Part shown: positions 1-8,701 of the stretch, one piece after another
Numbering within the stretch: position 1 is the first letter of the stretch
Layout: the number at the start of each line of letters is the position of its first letter
From: Litorimonas taeanensis
Lineage (GTDB): Bacteria > Pseudomonadota > Alphaproteobacteria > Caulobacterales > Maricaulaceae
Assembly (NCBI RefSeq): GCF_003634015.1
Contig: NZ_RBII01000001.1
Span: 1,364,001 to 1,428,000 of the forward strand
Reading direction: 5' to 3'
Length of the DNA stretch: 64,000 nucleotides
Made by a program: the position numbers and the translations under genes
Notes under the pieces: generated by a model
What the model was told of the DNA's origin: nothing
The model's input: the letters and a program-made list of their open reading frames with translations, nothing else
Database searches by the model: none

Positions 1-19
1 ACGCCATCAAATATAGAAT

Positions 20-43
20 AAAAAAGCCCGCCAAAAGGCGGGC
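20..43 (-). terminator. Rho-independent terminator of the first TonB receptor gene
   Basis: On the minus strand a 7-bp GC stem (GCCCGCC/GGCGGGC) with a TTTT loop is followed by six T. It lies about 90 bases past the stop codon of the receptor gene that ends at 130, so it most likely ends that transcript. Confidence 0.85.
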
Positions 44-129
44 AAAGTTCGTCAGGGGAAGCTACGTCCAGTGACAGACGTAACCGTAAAAACTGAAAGA
101 GACAGAGGCCTCTTTCAGAGACTTTCAAT

Positions 130-2625
130 TTAGAATGTGTACCGCAAGCGACCTGAAATTGTCCGTCCGGTAATAGAGCGGCCAATCGTTGTATCTAGAT
201 TCCCGTCGCCATTCGTATCCCAGCCATTACGGCCATCATTGGCAGATTCTGTAATCCCGACAGCATCAAAGACGTTGTTTGCGTTAATCGACAGCTCAAG
301 TGCCTCGGTAACATTCACCGCACCATAAAGATGCAAGACTGAATAGCCGTCTTGGACGAGCAGATTGTCATCCAATGAGAAGCTGTCACTCGTTCCAACC
401 CAGCTGCCGCCAACGCGGAACCGGTCAAAGGTGTAGCTGGGTGATATGGTCCAAATCATGTCAGCTTGGCGTTGCGGCGTATTGCCTTCCAGAACCGTGT
501 TGGCAACACCGTTATCTTCGGCGCGCGTGATTTCAGCGTCTGTAAATGTGGCTGTAGCGAAGAGATCAAAGCCGCCATTATTATAGTTCGCCTCAAGCTC
601 AACACCTTTGGAATCATATTCACGGACACGACCGTTTGGCGTTCCAGACAGAATTTCGACGTTAGACTCTTCGGTATTTGTGAAGAAGGCTGTTGCGTAG
701 AAATCCAAATCACCACCGGCAATTTCTCTGTTTTGCATTTTAAAGCCAACTTCATACTGATCAGCAACATCGACATAAGCATCTTCACCACCGGATCTCA
801 AAGACCCATCCGGATTACGAACGCCAAAATCAAGCGCACGGTCGAAGTTGAAGCTTGCACCGCTGGAAGCACGACCAAATACTGAGAAGTCATCATAGAG
901 GCGGTAGTTTGCGCCCACGGACCATGCTGTATTATCAACTTCCAAGTCAGCGCGCGCGCCAACCGTCCCTGTGTTTAAGGAAACGCTCGATTCTGAGCCT
1001 GTAATGACACCGTCATTATTGACATCAAAGTCACCACCGGCGGCTTCAAGACGGACACCTGTTTGTGTCATATTGTCGAAACGCACACTGGCATCAAGCG
1101 TAAGGGCATCATTTGTCCAAGACGCAGCTGCAAAGGGTGAGCTAACTTGACCTTCAAGGTCGTAATTGCGGTTTGAACCGTCCCAGCCAAAGGCTTGGTT
1201 TACGCCGTGAATGCCATTGATAGATTGCGGCGTTGCAATAAGAGCCGCATCGTTTTCAGTCGTGGTGCGAAGCTCTGACCAGTGCCAATCTTGATTGAGG
1301 TTCTGGTTCATGAAGAAGTGACCGAGTGTCACGTCAAGCGTCGAACCGCCATCAAAATCAAAACTTTTCGATAGCTTCAGCTCATTAGCGAAGTTGCTCA
1401 TGTCATCAAGCTCAACATCGAAAACAGCCACATTAGAAACAACACCATTTGGGAGGTTTGCATTCGTGACGACTTGTCCCGCATTCGGACCATTGAAATA
1501 TGTTAGTTCATCCGTCCCAGGCACATGAACAGACCTATCAGCTGGATAATTGGCACCACCTGCGTCCGACACACCATTCGTAAAGCCGCCAAGGAAGCGG
1601 CCTTTGATATCCTGATATCGCATTTTGTTATTGAAATTGATTCCGCTGCCGAGATCGTAATCAACTTCGGCGCCAATGGCTTTAACTTTGTGATCAAGGC
1701 CATCTGCTAAGTCATATGGAATTGCATTGCCCGCACCGTCAACAGAAATACCATTACGTGTGAGGTTGCTATAGATGCTGTGATTTTGAGCTTCGAAGCC
1801 GCCAAGGCTTTCGCCAACAGTGCCGACACCGCTACCATCATCCGTGCGAGACACCAATTGCGGGAAGTAGGCCGCATCCTTCTTATCAAGCCACTTACCT
1901 GTGACGCGAACGAAGCCGTTCTCGAACTCTTTTGTCAGTGTACCGCGGATTTGACCGCCTGAAATTGGGTCGTAACCAGAGTCGCGATAATCACCGCCCT
2001 GCTGGAAGTGACCGCCAATGTGGAAATACATGTCTTCCGACAGACTTCCGCCATATTCAGCATCAAAACGCATGTCGTCATGGTCAAGTCCATAAGTGAT
2101 AGCTGCGCTACCGCCTTCTTGCTGGCCTGTTTTGCCAATGATGTTGATAATGCCGCCAACGCCATTTGTTGTCAGCGTAGAAGATGTACCACCGCGAACA
2201 GATTCGATACGGGCCAATGTAGAGTCGGCTTTCACAAAGCCATCAGCTGGTGCGAAGTTAGAATCGCCAAACAAAAGAACTGGGAGACCGTCCTCTTGCG
2301 TCGATAAATACTTCGCACCACCCGTTGAGATAGGGAGACCACGAACAGCCACATTAGAGTTACCACCACCAGACGATGATTCTGAGCGAATACCCGGAAG
2401 GTTACGGTAAATCTCAGCGAGATTTGTTGGGGCCAAATCTTGAATTGTTTCCAGATTGATCGAAGATACTGAAATTGATGTGTCTATTTTAGTCTTACCC
2501 TTAGAGCTTACCACACCGGTTGTAATCACTTCATCACTATTTGCGTCTTGCGCGAAGGCAGGCGCCGTAAGAAGCGCAGCAGTTGCTGCAGTTGCGAGTA
2601 GTTTTTGGCTGGTACGAATAAACAT
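130..2625 (-). CDS. TonB-dependent outer-membrane receptor
   Basis: This is an 831-residue outer-membrane active transporter. Residues 1-26 form a signal peptide ending AFA before QD. A plug domain follows (IRSE, VAVRG and RGGTSSTL motifs), then a long beta-barrel ending in Phe (RLRYTF), as expected for BAM insertion. Two EF-hand-like Asp/Asn-rich loops of the D-x-N-x-D-G type sit near residues 533-544 and 803-811, suggesting calcium-binding loops or surface turns. The start is supported by an AGGGGAG ribosome site. It stands alone, with its own terminator downstream and a tandem palindromic operator about 100-135 bases upstream. Unlike the other receptors here it has no convincing FNR-type box, so it is probably regulated separately. 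The substrate cannot be told from sequence; a LacI-like operator would fit a carbohydrate. Confidence 0.93.
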   Translation of the reverse strand: MFIRTSQKLLATAATAALLTAPAFAQDANSDEVITTGVVSSKGKTKIDTSISVSSINLETIQDLAPTNLAEIYRNLPGIRSESSSGGGNSNVAVRGLPISTGGAKYLSTQEDGLPVLLFGDSNFAPADGFVKADSTLARIESVRGGTSSTLTTNGVGGIINIIGKTGQQEGGSAAITYGLDHDDMRFDAEYGGSLSEDMYFHIGGHFQQGGDYRDSGYDPISGGQIRGTLTKEFENGFVRVTGKWLDKKDAAYFPQLVSRTDDGSGVGTVGESLGGFEAQNHSIYSNLTRNGISVDGAGNAIPYDLADGLDHKVKAIGAEVDYDLGSGINFNNKMRYQDIKGRFLGGFTNGVSDAGGANYPADRSVHVPGTDELTYFNGPNAGQVVTNANLPNGVVSNVAVFDVELDDMSNFANELKLSKSFDFDGGSTLDVTLGHFFMNQNLNQDWHWSELRTTTENDAALIATPQSINGIHGVNQAFGWDGSNRNYDLEGQVSSPFAAASWTNDALTLDASVRFDNMTQTGVRLEAAGGDFDVNNDGVITGSESSVSLNTGTVGARADLEVDNTAWSVGANYRLYDDFSVFGRASSGASFNFDRALDFGVRNPDGSLRSGGEDAYVDVADQYEVGFKMQNREIAGGDLDFYATAFFTNTEESNVEILSGTPNGRVREYDSKGVELEANYNNGGFDLFATATFTDAEITRAEDNGVANTVLEGNTPQRQADMIWTISPSYTFDRFRVGGSWVGTSDSFSLDDNLLVQDGYSVLHLYGAVNVTEALELSINANNVFDAVGITESANDGRNGWDTNGDGNLDTTIGRSITGRTISGRLRYTF

Positions 2626-2724
2626 CGATATCTCCCCTTATGGCCAGTTTTTATTTTTTGTTAGCCTGAAAGCGTAGTTAATAGACTCACCAACAGACAA
2701 TTTCGACCTTGACATGACTCATAT

Positions 2725-2760
2725 TACAAACGATTGCAACAATAAATACAAACGATTGTA
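2725..2760. promoter_or_regulatory. Tandem LacI-like palindromic operators
   Basis: Two copies of a 14-base near-palindrome with a central CG occur at 2725-2738 (TACAAACGATTGCA) and 2747-2760 (TACAAACGATTGTA). They are 22 bases apart, about two helical turns. The AA-A-CG-A-TT core resembles LacI/GalR-family operators. They lie upstream of the receptor start at 2625. No LacI-family gene is in the window, so the regulator would be elsewhere. Confidence 0.6.
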
Positions 2761-3061
2761 TGATTATTTTGCGTCGTGGCAAAAATATCACATTTGGGTG
2801 CGATGTGTGGTAAGACCTATAATAAGTGCCGAAAATATTCGCCGTCATATATAGAGTAATGTTGAGAAAAATGATCCCGCACGAATAAGGATGTATTTTA
2901 TCTGTCACAAAGCCATTCAGACAGCTTGAGGTCGATCCACACCCGGTAGCTTCAAGCATTCTATCTTTAAGGTGATTGAAGATTGAGAATGATAGGGAGT
3001 TTTCATGGGCGAATCATGTGGTCATTTGCAGACGATTTTTAAGCCCGAAACTTGCAAAGAA

Positions 3062-3114
3062 CATGTCGTGCCCTTTCATGTGCCCTTTTAGGCGCCTCTC
3101 CATGTGCCCTTTTT
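3062..3114. repeat. Short direct repeats (CATGTGCCCTTTT)
   Basis: CATGTGCCCTTTT occurs at 3077-3089 and 3101-3113, a 24-base period, with a degenerate copy (CATGTCGTGCCCTT) at 3062-3075. They lie in the 780-base stretch without a convincing gene between the receptor gene and the CpeT-like gene. On the minus strand they would encode a tiny Lys-Gly-His-Met-repeat peptide, which I do not call as a gene. The rest of 2770-3409 shows nothing else I can support. Confidence 0.45.
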
Positions 3115-3409
3115 GTAAAATGAAAAGCAATTAAGATACTGTTTTAATTGTGTTTACTGATTTCTATTGACTCCTGCTTGCGGAGCCATTCACTTTTCCT
3201 TCTTAGAATTAACGACCCCGCCTGCATTTCGGCGCGGCTTTACTTTCCCAATAATGCTGCGTCCTCACGGCTCTGCCTTTGAACAACATAGTGTTTGAAC
3301 GACATTTTTTGGATTTGCATGTTTTGCGGGGTTGAGATTTCACAATCTTGAACCGACCTCGCCCGCTTACAACTCTCACTGAAGCGAAGTAAGGGAATTC
3401 AATATCATC

Positions 3410-4156
3410 ATGAGCCACATAACCTCTCAAGCCTACTTTCGAGCCGTCGCCGTTTTATTCTCTATCTCATCTATCTGGCTACAGGGTTGCTCCGCTGACA
3501 CACAGATACCGCAACAGACACGACCTAAGACATTAGCGGAGGCACCATCCGAGAGATTAACTGAAAACGACCTTATCAAATTTACGTCGTGGCTCGTAGG
3601 ACGTTGGGACAATATTGCCCAAGTCCAAGCAGAAATCGATAGCGGCGTTGCTGAAAGCGATCGCCGTCACCGTTATGCGATGCAGTACACCGCGATTCAG
3701 GCCCCCTCTATTCAAGGCCGGTTATTGGCCATTGAGAATTATGACGATGGACGAGGCTTTGAGGGTAATATGCAGCGCGTCTCGTTACATCGCTTTATGC
3801 TAAGCGAAGACAGCCATTTCATTTTACACGAAATATTATTTTTGAAAGATGAAGCTTTTCGAAAGAGCCTCGCTGTAAGTTTGAAGCCACTCGAAATGAT
3901 TACAGAAGATGACATCCGAGCGCGCGAAAGTTGTCGGCTATATTGGAAATGGACGGGTAAGAGATTTGAAGGCGCTACCCAACAAGGGGCCTGTGTGACA
4001 AACTCATATATGGACAGAAATATTACCGTTGAAGGATTAGGTGTATTGGAACCGAACCGCCTAATGCGCCATGACAGAAATTTTGAAATGTCTGGTGAAG
4101 AAATCCCGCACCCAGGTCATGAAACGGCAGACAAATTTATAAGAGTCTCTGATTAA
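3410..4156 (+). CDS. CpcT/CpeT-like lipoprotein
   Basis: This 248-residue lipoprotein has a signal peptide with lipobox LQGC (Cys27). The mature part resembles the CpcT/CpeT (T-type bilin lyase, lipocalin-like barrel) family: an early LVGRWDN stretch, a central run giving molecule contacts (RVSLHRF), a Cys-x-x-x-W segment (CRLYWKW) and a late GAC. In cyanobacteria this fold attaches linear tetrapyrroles to phycobiliproteins. Outside cyanobacteria the role is unknown, and there are no phycobiliprotein genes here. Two further relatives lie at 39148 and 50952. It is a single gene convergent with the nitrilase-fold gene. Family assignment is by motif resemblance only. Confidence 0.6.
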   Translation: MSHITSQAYFRAVAVLFSISSIWLQGCSADTQIPQQTRPKTLAEAPSERLTENDLIKFTSWLVGRWDNIAQVQAEIDSGVAESDRRHRYAMQYTAIQAPSIQGRLLAIENYDDGRGFEGNMQRVSLHRFMLSEDSHFILHEILFLKDEAFRKSLAVSLKPLEMITEDDIRARESCRLYWKWTGKRFEGATQQGACVTNSYMDRNITVEGLGVLEPNRLMRHDRNFEMSGEEIPHPGHETADKFIRVSD

Positions 4157-4255
4157 AGACAGACAGTCTTACAATAATAGCCTTAAGTCCATTTTACCCG
4201 CATAGAGCGGAATGTCTCATTCTGCTTCCTTAAGGTTTACGGGGGCACGAGAGGG

Positions 4256-5296
4256 TTAGATTATACCCGCTTTGCCCAGTTTTTCGATAACTTGATCTTG
4301 GCGTTTTTTGTAAAATTCTTTGGCTGGCGGCGTGGCGCCATCGCCTAAGGATCCGCTAGGGTGCATATCAAACCCAGCATAGGCTTTTGCGTAGAGCGCC
4401 ATAGGTTGCCGCGCCAACATATTATCCATTCCGTTTCTTTCCCTACGATAGCGAAGCGCCGAAATGTCAATATCCGCGCAGGCGGTGATGGTCTCACCAC
4501 TTGGCGTTTCACATAAAATAATACCGCGGTCGTCAACGATTTGGCTACGGGCATCCGTGCTATAGGCGGCGAGGCCAGTACCCGTAATGCCCGCACTATT
4601 GGCAGAAATGACATAACATTGATTTTCTTGTGCGCGTGCAAGCTTGGCCACGTTTTTATACGTCATCTGCGTACTCGCGGCCTCTGATGTTGGATGTAAG
4701 ATAATCTCCGCTCCTCGCGCCGCCAAAATACGGCTGATTTCTGGGTAACGAATCTCTTCACTTGCTAAGGCGGCTAATCGTCCCAAAGGCGTATCAATCA
4801 CAGGAAATAAATCAGCCACAGAGTAATGCTCCATATATTTATCCCACACATCATAGGGGGAAGGTGCATACATTGAGATAAGGCGCCGATAACGAAGAAC
4901 GACCTCACCTGACGGCGCTATGATAAAGCTTGATTGAAAATAGAGTTCAGGAAAATGCGGGTCGTTTTCATAAGCATTGCCAGCCAAGTAAATATCCGCG
5001 TCAGAGGCAATTTTCCCTAGTGCCTTATATTCAGGGCCATCAATATCTATGGCGGCTTTGGCCCTCCACTCACTTGCGGATTCTCCTGCTGGGAAACTCG
5101 TAAGGAAATACTCTGGCAAACAGATGAGCTTTAAATCCTGTCCGTGAAAGGCTTTTGCAGAAAACACCTGGCCTCTGATACGGGCAATTGAACCCATCAT
5201 GATTAATCGACTTTCCTCTCGGGAAGCGCAGCGATTGACGGCCTTACATTCTGTTTGAAGAGCGAGAGCTTTATAAATACGGGGTGATTTTGACAT
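4256..5296 (-). CDS. Nitrilase-superfamily protein with Ser replacing the catalytic Cys
   Basis: This 346-residue cytoplasmic protein has the carbon-nitrogen hydrolase fold. Normal members use a Glu-Lys-Cys triad. Here Glu62 (LPEY) is present, the Lys position in the YRK-like motif appears to be Arg138 (RYRRL), and the Cys position of the C-x-E-x-R-[FY]-P-E motif is Ser179 (ASEEIRYPE, codon AGT). The rest of the fold, including RGAEIILHPTS, is well kept, so this looks like a maintained protein rather than a decaying one. The start is supported by AGGA five bases upstream. It diverges from the aldehyde dehydrogenase gene across an FNR-type box. Amide hydrolysis by the standard mechanism is doubtful; binding, a scaffold role or altered chemistry are alternatives. 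Confidence 0.85.
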   Translation of the reverse strand: MSKSPRIYKALALQTECKAVNRCASREESRLIMMGSIARIRGQVFSAKAFHGQDLKLICLPEYFLTSFPAGESASEWRAKAAIDIDGPEYKALGKIASDADIYLAGNAYENDPHFPELYFQSSFIIAPSGEVVLRYRRLISMYAPSPYDVWDKYMEHYSVADLFPVIDTPLGRLAALASEEIRYPEISRILAARGAEIILHPTSEAASTQMTYKNVAKLARAQENQCYVISANSAGITGTGLAAYSTDARSQIVDDRGIILCETPSGETITACADIDISALRYRRERNGMDNMLARQPMALYAKAYAGFDMHPSGSLGDGATPPAKEFYKKRQDQVIEKLGKAGII

Positions 5297-5328
5297 AGCT
5301 TCCTATAGGTACTTATCTATTATCTGAG

Positions 5329-5342
5329 TTGACCTAAGTCAT
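5329..5342. promoter_or_regulatory. FNR/FixK-type box
   Basis: TTGACCTAAGTCAT fits the FNR-family pattern TTGAY-N4-RTCAW. Its centre is 58.5 bases before the aldehyde dehydrogenase ATG and 39.5 bases before the divergent nitrilase-fold ATG. The first distance suits class II activation with a short leader. Confidence 0.6.
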
Positions 5343-5393
5343 ATTTATGACGTTGCTTTCTGTTTAGAGCAAGCTCATATAAAGGGCATCATT

Positions 5394-6812
5394 ATGACTA
5401 AAACACTCCAGGTTAAGAACCCCCGGACAGGTATTGCGGATTATGAAATTTCGCCCGTCGGAGAGGACCAAATAGCGTCTATCGCAAAGCGATCCAGAGC
5501 GTCACAATTGCAATGGCGTGCACAGGGTTTAGAGGTGCGGGGCGCAGCGATGTTGAAACTCGCAGATGCGATGGAAGCTGAAGCTAGCGCTATTCAACAG
5601 GCGCTATCTATTGATACGGGCCGAAAGCGTATGGCCCAAATGGAAGTTCTAGGCGTCATTGCGAACATACGGGCTTGGGTAGACCGAGCGCCAAAATTAA
5701 TGCCCAATAGCGAGTGGATACAAGGCCGCGCGAAACCAAACTTCAAACACAAAAATGATTATGTGCCTTATGCCCTCGTAGGCGTCATCAGCCCATGGAA
5801 TTTCCCCATGACGCTCTCTTTCATTGATGCCATTCCTGCTTTGCTAGCGGGGGCTTGTGTTATCGTAAAACCAAGTGAAGTAACGCCAAGATTTGCAGAT
5901 GCTGTTATGTCGGCCATTCCTAAAGCAGGTATGGAAAATATCCTAACCTTCATTCAAGGCGATGGGAGAACAGGCGCCGCATTGATAGATTATGTGGATA
6001 GCGTTTGTTTTACAGGCTCAGTCCCTACGGGTAAAAAGGTCGCGGTGAAAGCCGCTGAAAACCTAATTCCTGCCAATCTTGAACTCGGCGGCAAAGATCC
6101 GCTTATTATTACAGCTGATGCTGATTTAGAGGCCGCGACCACGCTTGCCCTACGGTCTTCAGTTCTCGCCACTGGGCAGGCCTGCCAATCAATTGAACGT
6201 GTCTATGTGCCGCGATCTATTTATTCAGACTTCACTCAAAAGCTGGCAATTAAAGCAAAAGAGACTCGCTTAAATTTCCCTGATATAGATGATGGCCATA
6301 TCGGCCCCTTTATTTTTGATAAGCAAGCCCAAATTGTCAGCGCGCAGATTGATGATGCCAAAGCCAAAGGCGCGCGTGTCTTGTCAGGCGGAGAAATTTT
6401 AAGGCACGGCGGCGGATATTGGCTGGAGCCAACAGTTATCATTGATGTCACGCATGATATGGATGTGATGCGTTCCGAAACCTTTGGCCCTGTTATTCCA
6501 GTCATGGCTTATGACAGCATAGAACAGGCTATAGAGCTTGCCAATGACACCGAATACGGATTGTCTGGCGGCGTTTTCGCGGGATCAATTGATGAAGCCA
6601 AACAAATTGGCGACTATATTGATGCGGGTGCCATCAGTATTATGGACGCCGCGCTTACTGGACAATATTTCGAAGCCGGCAAACAGAGCTTTAAACATTC
6701 TGGGCTTGGCCCCTCTCGTATGGGCGAAAACGGATTTTTGCGCTTTTTCCGTCAAAAGGCCTATATAGCGAATACTATATCTCCACTTACCATGGAAGAC
6801 TTCAAAGAATAA
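5394..6812 (+). CDS. NAD(P)-dependent aldehyde dehydrogenase
   Basis: This 472-residue ALDH-superfamily enzyme oxidises an aldehyde to its acid. The catalytic set is complete: Asn136 (SPWNFP), Lys159 in the cofactor site (VKPSE), Glu230 (LELGGKDP) and nucleophile Cys264 (GQACQSIERV). Length and motifs are typical. The last base of its TAA is the first base of the next gene's ATG, so it is translationally coupled to the crotonase gene. An FNR-type box lies upstream. The substrate is not evident; as part of this island it probably clears an aldehyde made in side-chain breakdown. Confidence 0.93.
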   Translation: MTKTLQVKNPRTGIADYEISPVGEDQIASIAKRSRASQLQWRAQGLEVRGAAMLKLADAMEAEASAIQQALSIDTGRKRMAQMEVLGVIANIRAWVDRAPKLMPNSEWIQGRAKPNFKHKNDYVPYALVGVISPWNFPMTLSFIDAIPALLAGACVIVKPSEVTPRFADAVMSAIPKAGMENILTFIQGDGRTGAALIDYVDSVCFTGSVPTGKKVAVKAAENLIPANLELGGKDPLIITADADLEAATTLALRSSVLATGQACQSIERVYVPRSIYSDFTQKLAIKAKETRLNFPDIDDGHIGPFIFDKQAQIVSAQIDDAKAKGARVLSGGEILRHGGGYWLEPTVIIDVTHDMDVMRSETFGPVIPVMAYDSIEQAIELANDTEYGLSGGVFAGSIDEAKQIGDYIDAGAISIMDAALTGQYFEAGKQSFKHSGLGPSRMGENGFLRFFRQKAYIANTISPLTMEDFKE

Positions 6813-7594
6813 TGTCAGAAAACATCCAATTTGAAATGATAGCCTCGAATATTGGCTGCATCACACTGAATAAGGAGACCAAGCGAAACGCCCTTTCGGC
6901 ACAAATGTGGCTGGATTTAGAACAAACAATCTCAATGGCCTCTGACAATCAAGCATTAAAGGTGCTCATTATAACTGGCGCAGGCCAGCACTTTGCAGCC
7001 GGTGCTGACATCAGTGAATTCGAAACACTCTATGCGACGGCCGAGACATCAGAAGAAATTTCAATGCGTATATCGAATGCGATGAACGCATTAGCCAATT
7101 TCCCCAAACCTACAATTGCCAAAATCCGCGGCGCCTGCGTTGGCGGTGGATGCGGCCTTGCGCTCGCCTGTGACATACGCATAGCTGACACCACATCGAA
7201 ATTTGCCATTACGCCTGGAAAGCTAGGTCTAGTGTACCCTTTTTCAGATATTAAGCGCCTCATCGAAGCTGTGGGACTTAGCCCTGCAAAGGACATATTA
7301 TATTCAGCAAGATTAATCCTCGCTGGCGAAGCCAAAGACATGCGCCTTATCAATCAGCTCGTCGATCCTGATGCTTTGGATAACGAAACTCTCCAATACG
7401 CCCAAGCCATCTGCGAAACTTCAAGCCAATCTAATGCCCTCACGAAGCAGATGTTCGCGGCCTATGAAAGCGGCCAGCGCGGCGAGACTACAGACACAAA
7501 AGAAATGTTTCTTAGCGGTTTCAAAAGCCGTGATTTTAAAGAAGGTTATCAAGCCTTTTTAGAAAAACGAAAACCCGTTTTTCCAACCGAATAA
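6812..7594 (+). CDS. Enoyl-CoA hydratase/isomerase (crotonase) family protein
   Basis: This 260-residue crotonase-fold protein has the oxyanion-hole segments AAGADISEF and RGACVGGGCGLALACD and the C-terminal KEGYQAFLEKRKP helix. The region that holds the two catalytic Glu residues of classic hydratases reads FAITPGKLGLVYP, so the first Glu appears to be absent. It belongs to the divergent '-LGLVYP' subgroup, and its reaction (hydration, isomerisation or C-C cleavage of an acyl-CoA) cannot be fixed. It is coupled to the aldehyde dehydrogenase by a one-base overlap. Confidence 0.88.
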   Translation: MSENIQFEMIASNIGCITLNKETKRNALSAQMWLDLEQTISMASDNQALKVLIITGAGQHFAAGADISEFETLYATAETSEEISMRISNAMNALANFPKPTIAKIRGACVGGGCGLALACDIRIADTTSKFAITPGKLGLVYPFSDIKRLIEAVGLSPAKDILYSARLILAGEAKDMRLINQLVDPDALDNETLQYAQAICETSSQSNALTKQMFAAYESGQRGETTDTKEMFLSGFKSRDFKEGYQAFLEKRKPVFPTE

Positions 7595-7600
7595 TCTGGC

Positions 7601-8701
7601 TTAAACGGGTAAAGCCTTAACGGTTGCGACTAAATCAGCCTCTCTACCCCGTGGTCCAACTAACTGCGCCCCTATAGGCAAGCCTTCGGCGCTAACGCCA
7701 ATCGGAAATTGTATCGCGGGGCGGTCGGCGAGATTAGCAAAAGCCGTAAAATCGGCTTGGTTACTGGGGACAGGGCTGCCGAACTTAAATGCCGTTTGCG
7801 GAGCGGTCGGCATTAAAATGAAATCTGGAAAATCCGCCTGACGAAGGGCTGTTACATGTTGATAGGCCGCCTCTATCTTTTCTTTGGGCAGTTGATGCCC
7901 ATACTCTAGCATGCCTCTGAAAAACTTAGAGAAACCCTCGGGGTTTTTCGCTAACATGTCTCTATGGAAATCATAACCTTCTACTTCTGAAAGCACTAAT
8001 CCAGCCTTACGCGACTGCGTATATTTATAGGGCGAGAGCTTAGTTGTTTGTAAGGGCCCTAGCTGACTTGTAAATTCTAAATACCGCGATAGCACTTCTT
8101 CATCGCAAACAACGTCCTGGCCCCAATCAAGCAATGTAACTTCACCGGCAGTGCCGGCTGAAAATGTTTTGCCGCAAATAATTTCTGTAACTGAAACAAC
8201 ATCGGACAAGCTATGTCCATGTGTTCCTACTGTATCCAAAGTAGGCGAGAGCGGCATTACGCCTTGAAGCATATTCTGACTATGTGAAGGTTTAAATCCC
8301 CACAGCCCGCAATAGCTAGAAGGAATACGAACACTACCCATTGTATCCGTACCAAGCGCGACATCGACTTCTTTAGCGGCTACCGCCGCAGCCGATCCGC
8401 CGCTGGAGCCGCCCGGCGTATAACCCTCTTTCATTGGATTATATGTTTTCCCAAACCATGGGTTATCCGTCTGCGCGCCTAATGCGCCCTCCTCCATATT
8501 CAAAATAGCAGACACGTTAAACCCAGCGCCGCGAAGCCGCGCAACAACTAAGGCATCTTCTTCGGCCATTTGTGAATCATAGGCTTTGATGCCGCCGTGA
8601 CAGGCGTGACCTTTGACAGCAATATTGGCCTTTACGCCAAGGGTTGGGCCACTCCCGCTATAAGGAATAGATTCTAATATCGCATTTATTTTGCTGTGCA
8701 T
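7601..8701 (-). CDS. Amidase-signature family amidase
   Basis: This 366-residue protein has the Ser-cisSer-Lys catalytic set of amidase-signature enzymes: Lys24 (GVKANIAVKG), the GGSSGGS motif at 97-103, and nucleophile Ser123 (GTDTMGSVRIP). It is shorter than the usual 450-500 residues, mostly in the C-terminal half, but shows no break. It would hydrolyse an amide to acid plus ammonia, for instance a half-amide made by ring opening. It is the last gene of the long minus operon and starts directly after the stop of the PaaK-like ligase. Confidence 0.9.
   Translation of the reverse strand: MHSKINAILESIPYSGSGPTLGVKANIAVKGHACHGGIKAYDSQMAEEDALVVARLRGAGFNVSAILNMEEGALGAQTDNPWFGKTYNPMKEGYTPGGSSGGSAAAVAAKEVDVALGTDTMGSVRIPSSYCGLWGFKPSHSQNMLQGVMPLSPTLDTVGTHGHSLSDVVSVTEIICGKTFSAGTAGEVTLLDWGQDVVCDEEVLSRYLEFTSQLGPLQTTKLSPYKYTQSRKAGLVLSEVEGYDFHRDMLAKNPEGFSKFFRGMLEYGHQLPKEKIEAAYQHVTALRQADFPDFILMPTAPQTAFKFGSPVPSNQADFTAFANLADRPAIQFPIGVSAEGLPIGAQLVGPRGREADLVATVKALPV

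Noticed and set aside
466-885. 139-codon frame antisense to the first receptor
   Set aside because: It lies wholly within a well supported receptor gene and has no motif.
2709-2722. TTGACATGACTCAT as an FNR-type box for the first receptor
   Set aside because: The second half-site has two mismatches and the distance to the ATG (90.5) is outside the range of the other boxes.
2687-2959. 90-codon minus-strand frame upstream of the first receptor
   Set aside because: It overlaps the tandem operators, has no ribosome site and its translation shows no protein-like pattern.
3040-3140. Possible micropeptide with KGHM repeats on the minus strand
   Set aside because: Only about 30 codons, no ribosome site, and the pattern is explained by the DNA repeats.
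3209-3430. 73-codon minus-strand frame
   Set aside because: It overlaps the start of the CpeT-like lipoprotein gene and has low-complexity basic composition with no family signal.
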